Positions 59,530-64,000 of a stretch of DNA of 64,000 bases are shown piece by piece. Position 1 is the first letter of the stretch. Every line of letters begins with the position of its first letter. This DNA comes from Cardinalis cardinalis (taxonomy: Eukaryota > Chordata > Aves > Passeriformes > Cardinalidae), in assembly GCA_014549065.1 (NCBI GenBank), contig JACDOX010000385.1:186001-250000 (forward strand). The letters run 5' to 3'. The notes beneath the pieces were generated by a model. The model was not told the DNA's origin, ran no database searches, and saw only the letters and a program-made list of their open reading frames with translations. The translations under genes and the position numbers were made by a program.

Positions 59530-62500
59530 CTTTTAGTCAAAGTAAATGGTGTAAATATTTATTCTTTCATATCATGAAAACATAAAGCTGTAGATACCGA
59601 ACAGTTATCCATGAATCAATTTGATTTGTAAAAAGTAAGCCTGTAGTCATATGTTTTCAAGGTCTCAAAATAAGGTCTTCTTTCAGACCTACTTCTAACT
59701 ATTTATCATAATCTGTCTCTAATTATTTTAAAATTTCTTTAGTTTAATATTCTTTGTTGACAAAACAGGAATTTAAACTGCTTTTTGATGAAGTTGTGTG
59801 TTATGAGATATTTTGAATAATATACGATAATAGATTAATTTCAGAAACTGGCAGAATGTCTAACATATTAGGCTTGATTGAATATCTAAATCATAAATCA
59901 TATAAATTTGGGGGATTCTGAATGTATAAAACATTATATGTGAATTCCCAAATTGCTAGATGCCAATTTCTTAGTAACTGTTAAATGAAGTTACCAGATG
60001 AGGTTTCGCTTATGTCAGAGTTGAAGGCACAGTTACTTACCCATGCTCCAAATATGTAATAGAAAATCTATTCTGGTTATTTATTTAAGTAACCCATAAT
60101 AGCTACAGAATTACAGGTAAGAAGAAGGGTAAAATTGGCTTCCTGCACTATTCTGCCCTTCCTTATTATCTCCATCTAATGAACTGTGTAAGAAGTGAAC
60201 CATGCCCTTTTTTTTTTTTTCCATAGGGTATTTATAGCCCAGCCAGTTTGATTATTTCATGAAACTGCATCTGAATGTGGACAGAACATGTACAGGAGAC
60301 AGCCTCTCTATTAGGATGCAAATGCTCAGTTAAAGTATTTAAGAATCATGCAGCAGCTGTGACAGTGCCAGAGGTAATTAAACTCAGGCTCTAAAAATAA
60401 GTTCAAAAGTTCATGGTGCTGCATCCCATATTTGATTTTTTCTCCAATTGCTAATTATGTAAATTTATCTTGATAAATTTTACTTAGACTGGAATCTTCC
60501 TGTTATGCATTCATGTCAATAACAAAAAATCAAGTCAACCAACTTGTGTTTTGCTTCTGCCAAGGTCCCCATATATAGTTAAGCTTCTAACAACTTTGAG
60601 TTTAGCTCCTGTGCTGATTTTATAATGCTGTTACCAACTAAAAAATGTCAAGTACGATAATAGTCAGCCACTCAGGTAGAAGAAGCCAATTCTCTTGCTT
60701 AGGTTACCTCTCTTTGAACAGTCTCTAAGTTTCTATCTGTTTTTCATATTCAAAATCTTCACTTAAGGGACACTGTTTGCCCTGTAGTTTGAAGTTTGAG
60801 GGCAACCTGAACACACAGACGTACAGGCATATGTGTCAATGTTTTGGCGCTACTTCTCATAGGGATTTTAAGCTATAATCATAGACACTAAATACAGTTT
60901 TTCCTTCACTTTTACATAACAACTCCAGTATTATAGTTAGATCTCAGTTTGTTCAGTTCTCTCTCTTTCTGTACTTGCTTAAAAATCTATGTTATCTTCT
61001 GCACCTCCAAATAAACATGCTTCATCATAGTCAGAAGGTGGTTTTATTTACCTTCACCAAAAACTTCAGAAAAATACATTGGATAAAATATTATTCAGGC
61101 AACCAAAACTGACCAGAAACAGAAATCTAAGATTACAATTACTTAGAAAATTAAACTGCGATGTAAATATTAAATTACATTTATCAAAGTAGTTTGAGCA
61201 CTCTAAAAGTTACAAATATTTAAATTCAGTGGTTAAACATTATCACATTCAAGTTTTTCAAATGGACTTGGAATATGTACTTATTAATTCTATCCTATTG
61301 GACTACCAAATAAGTATGCAGTAGCAACAGTATTGCTTAACAGAGATTCACTAGTATGCAATTCTACTTGCACTATCCAGTTCTGCAAGATTTGGCTCCA
61401 TTACTTCCTTAGGTTTCAAAGATTTTTCTAATTTTTTTCTCTTTGCTTAACAGCAAAATGGTCAATATGACACTGATTTTAAAAGGCTTCCAAAAGAGCT
61501 GCAGAAGAGGAACTAAAGAGCAGTAAACCTGAACTCTTCACAGGACAAGTTGGTGGAAACCATCCAAAAGAATGGTAGTCCAAAATTGATGTAGTGTGGA
61601 TAATTTATCTTGACTGGGAAAGAATCCGTATGGGCACTTTATGACTTTATACACAAATCCAGTGGCATTCTACAAAGGAGTTAAAAATCATGTGCATTAG
61701 ACAAGTCCTGCTGATGCAGTCTACTTCAATTTTCAAATAATGTACCCCTGTTTTTGTAAGTTTAGGCACAGTGGCAGTGCCTCTGTCTGAAAAAGCAAAG
61801 AGCAAAACTCAAAGAGGAACTCAGGTGAGTGTGAAAGACTTGGTACACCTTCCACATTGCGACTGACTAGTTCAACTAAGATGGTTCATCCTGGGAAAAA
61901 ATATGACTGACAGGGCATTTTAGATCAGAAAGGATTACCAGAGAATGCTTTACTATCTCTCTGGACACATTAATTAAGTGGCTTTAAACAAAACTCACAG
62001 TATACCCATTCAGAACAAACAGAACAATGCATTCTTCACAGAGAGCAAAACCAAGACACACCACCTTCTCATATTTTCAGTAGATGTGGTTTGCTGATTG
62101 ATTCTTGATCCCTGCAGAGAAGATATCATGATTTGATGAACAAGCACTGATTCACAGCATGAGGGAATAAAACAAATATACAAATCAAATTAATTAATAC
62201 TGCAGAGGCAACTTTTAGATTTCTTAATATTTATGTGCTTTTCTTTGCAAATAATGTTTTATAAGCTTGTCTGTACATTCTGCCTAAGAGCTCTACCACT
62301 CCATGAAATTGTACACACAGATCCTGAAATTATTGCGAATGACAGCATTCAGATGGATGTATTTCTGAAAAAATATACATCTCTCTCCAATACTCCTGCA
62401 GCACCCCACTGCAGTTTTCATCCGGATCAGAACTGATTTTCAATTGTGACTTTTATTCTGCATGAGAGCTTCTGTCAGCTGTCCTGGTGCTGGAATTTAC

Positions 62501-64000
62501 AAGTTGATCAGCACTATTTATGACTGACCAGTGCTTCAAAAAATCTACACCTGTGAATGTGGAAACACTGTCGCCACTTCATGGTCTAGACTGATGGGCA
62601 TGTCAGAACAGATTTCCCTTTTAAGTAACTGAGTAGCTACTTAGATGTGTTTATTTCTGAATCATTACTAAAACTCCTGCAGTTTATCTTCCACAAAAAC
62701 ATGAAACATGTGAGTGCAGGCCAGTAGATATCTTACTGGAGCTGAAGTACACTGGTTTTCAATTAGAAAAATATCTAGTTTGCTTCTAAAATAAGATTAT
62801 CATGTGTAGTTTTAGTAACATGCCAGGAATTTTTGAAGTGGTTTCAGATGTGACCTTTTGTGAGGTCTTTCCCATAGTGATGAATTTAGCAATACTGATA
62901 TCTAAAGTCTAACTCTAACTCTCTTACTCTTTCTCAGAAAATTTATTAACTCAGCTGGCTTCAACTGCACAAGTGTTATTAAAATGTTGTTTTATCTAAA
63001 ATTAAATATTTTTTCCTAAAGTCCTACCATTTCTCAACAACCAAATCAATTCTAATTATAGATATTCTGCTTCCTAATACACCTCTCCACAATAAATGTC
63101 CGCAAAAATAATATAAATTTTTATATGAACTTCAGCAAATGAATTGTGTAAATGAAGGAAGCTTGGACACTCTACAAAATCGAGCTTTTAACAAGCTTTC
63201 AAGGAAACAACTTGATTCTAACACTTTTTTCTCAAGACTTGCATCAGTGATGTAGTTATAATCATGAATTTAGGCAGCCTTCAAAGATTTTTCCCAGAAT
63301 ACTGTGTGGACAGAGAAATCACGGTTATTTTGAACTTTGCATAAGGAATGCAGATACTGTTGGTATTGGTGAACTATGATGCAGACTTCCAGAAAGAAAG
63401 AATGTAAAGATGGTCATGAGTGTGGCTATTTAATCTCACTGATATTGATGTGCTAGTTTAAACTGAGTTATATCTGACCTAGACCTAATAAATTAAGCCT
63501 CTTTGTTGGTTTGTTTTTTTTTTCCCAGGGAAACAGCAGTAATATTTCAGGAAAAGGATATATTACTTAAGAAAAAAACAATGACAGAAACAATCAGAAA
63601 TGCAAACATTTCAGATGTTCGGATTTCAGAAATGTATGTCTTTCAGAGAAAATTACCTACATTTGTTCATTCTCTTATTGTTTCCAAAAGTTTAGTCGTT
63701 GCATTAATTCATTAGATTGTATCATATCTTATAACGTACTGATATATAATACAAGATTATCATGTTTTCTTTTAAGAACATGAATGCTAAACTGTGACTC
63801 TATATTGGTCCCTCTAGACTCTACTTAAAATCAGCAGACAGAATCAGGTAACTCTAGCAGTCAATTTTTCCTAAATGCCTAAAATAAGTTTGAATAATTG
63901 CCCCATGTGATATGTTCAACCCAGCTTCAGATGGCTGAGCTGTCTTACACAGAGTGTACAAAACCATGCCCTAACAGCACTCTGTATTATCTGCCATATA
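59530..64000. other. AT-rich gene-free stretch to window end
   Basis: No convincing exon, RNA gene or mobile element. A patch at about 60220-60480 combines an octamer-type ATGCAAAT, a CAGCTG E-box and TAATTA, and may be a conserved non-coding element (inference). A T run precedes it at 60209. Confidence 0.5.

Overview
The window looks like avian nuclear DNA, most probably from a songbird. Three things point there. The dispersed retroposons are CR1 LINEs with the bird-type 3' end. Several solitary LTR-like blocks occur. The one complete gene is a compact, short-intron maestro/HEAT-repeat (MROH-like) gene of the kind that is multiplied in passerine genomes. Single N characters are scattered through the sequence. 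The species assignment is inference; no search was run.

Layout. Positions 1-4.1 kb are AT-rich and anonymous. A compound satellite at 4.1-5.45 kb combines a roughly 120-bp non-simple core with GATATATA, GATAGA and GTGTAT microsatellites. LTR-like and CR1 blocks follow at 5.46-7.24 kb. A GC-rich island then holds the MROH-like gene (plus strand, 8732-13766, 15 exons). These exons splice in one open frame to a predicted 666-residue protein with consistent phases and GT/AG borders throughout. Downstream are two copies of one LTR in opposite orientation (14.8-15.35 and 16.06-16.6 kb). More of the same compound satellite lies between them. Convergent to the gene, on the minus strand at 16.9-18.7 kb, is an unfamiliar glutamine- and acid-rich reading frame of 362 codons. 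Two frame-shifted continuations extend toward the repeat block, and the whole is probably a decayed or truncated gene.

From about 18.7 kb to the end the DNA is AT-rich and gene-poor (intergenic or a very large intron). It carries LTR-like blocks near 20.65-21.3, 23.8, 43.3 and 57.9-58.2 kb. Two abutting minus-strand CR1 copies lie at 39.5-42.7 kb, shorter CR1 pieces at 47.6 and 56.2 kb, and two very old CR1 relics at 25.1 and 45.4 kb. A striking 141-bp-arm inverted repeat with a 28-nt loop sits at 59220-59529. I saw no tRNA, rRNA, CRISPR or convincing coding exon in that part.

The most interesting points are: an intact lineage-type MROH gene in a GC island with the same rare satellite on both sides, which suggests the island moved or duplicated as a cassette; the near-perfect long hairpin at 59.2-59.5 kb; and the acidic 14-residue-repeat ORF beside the MROH gene.
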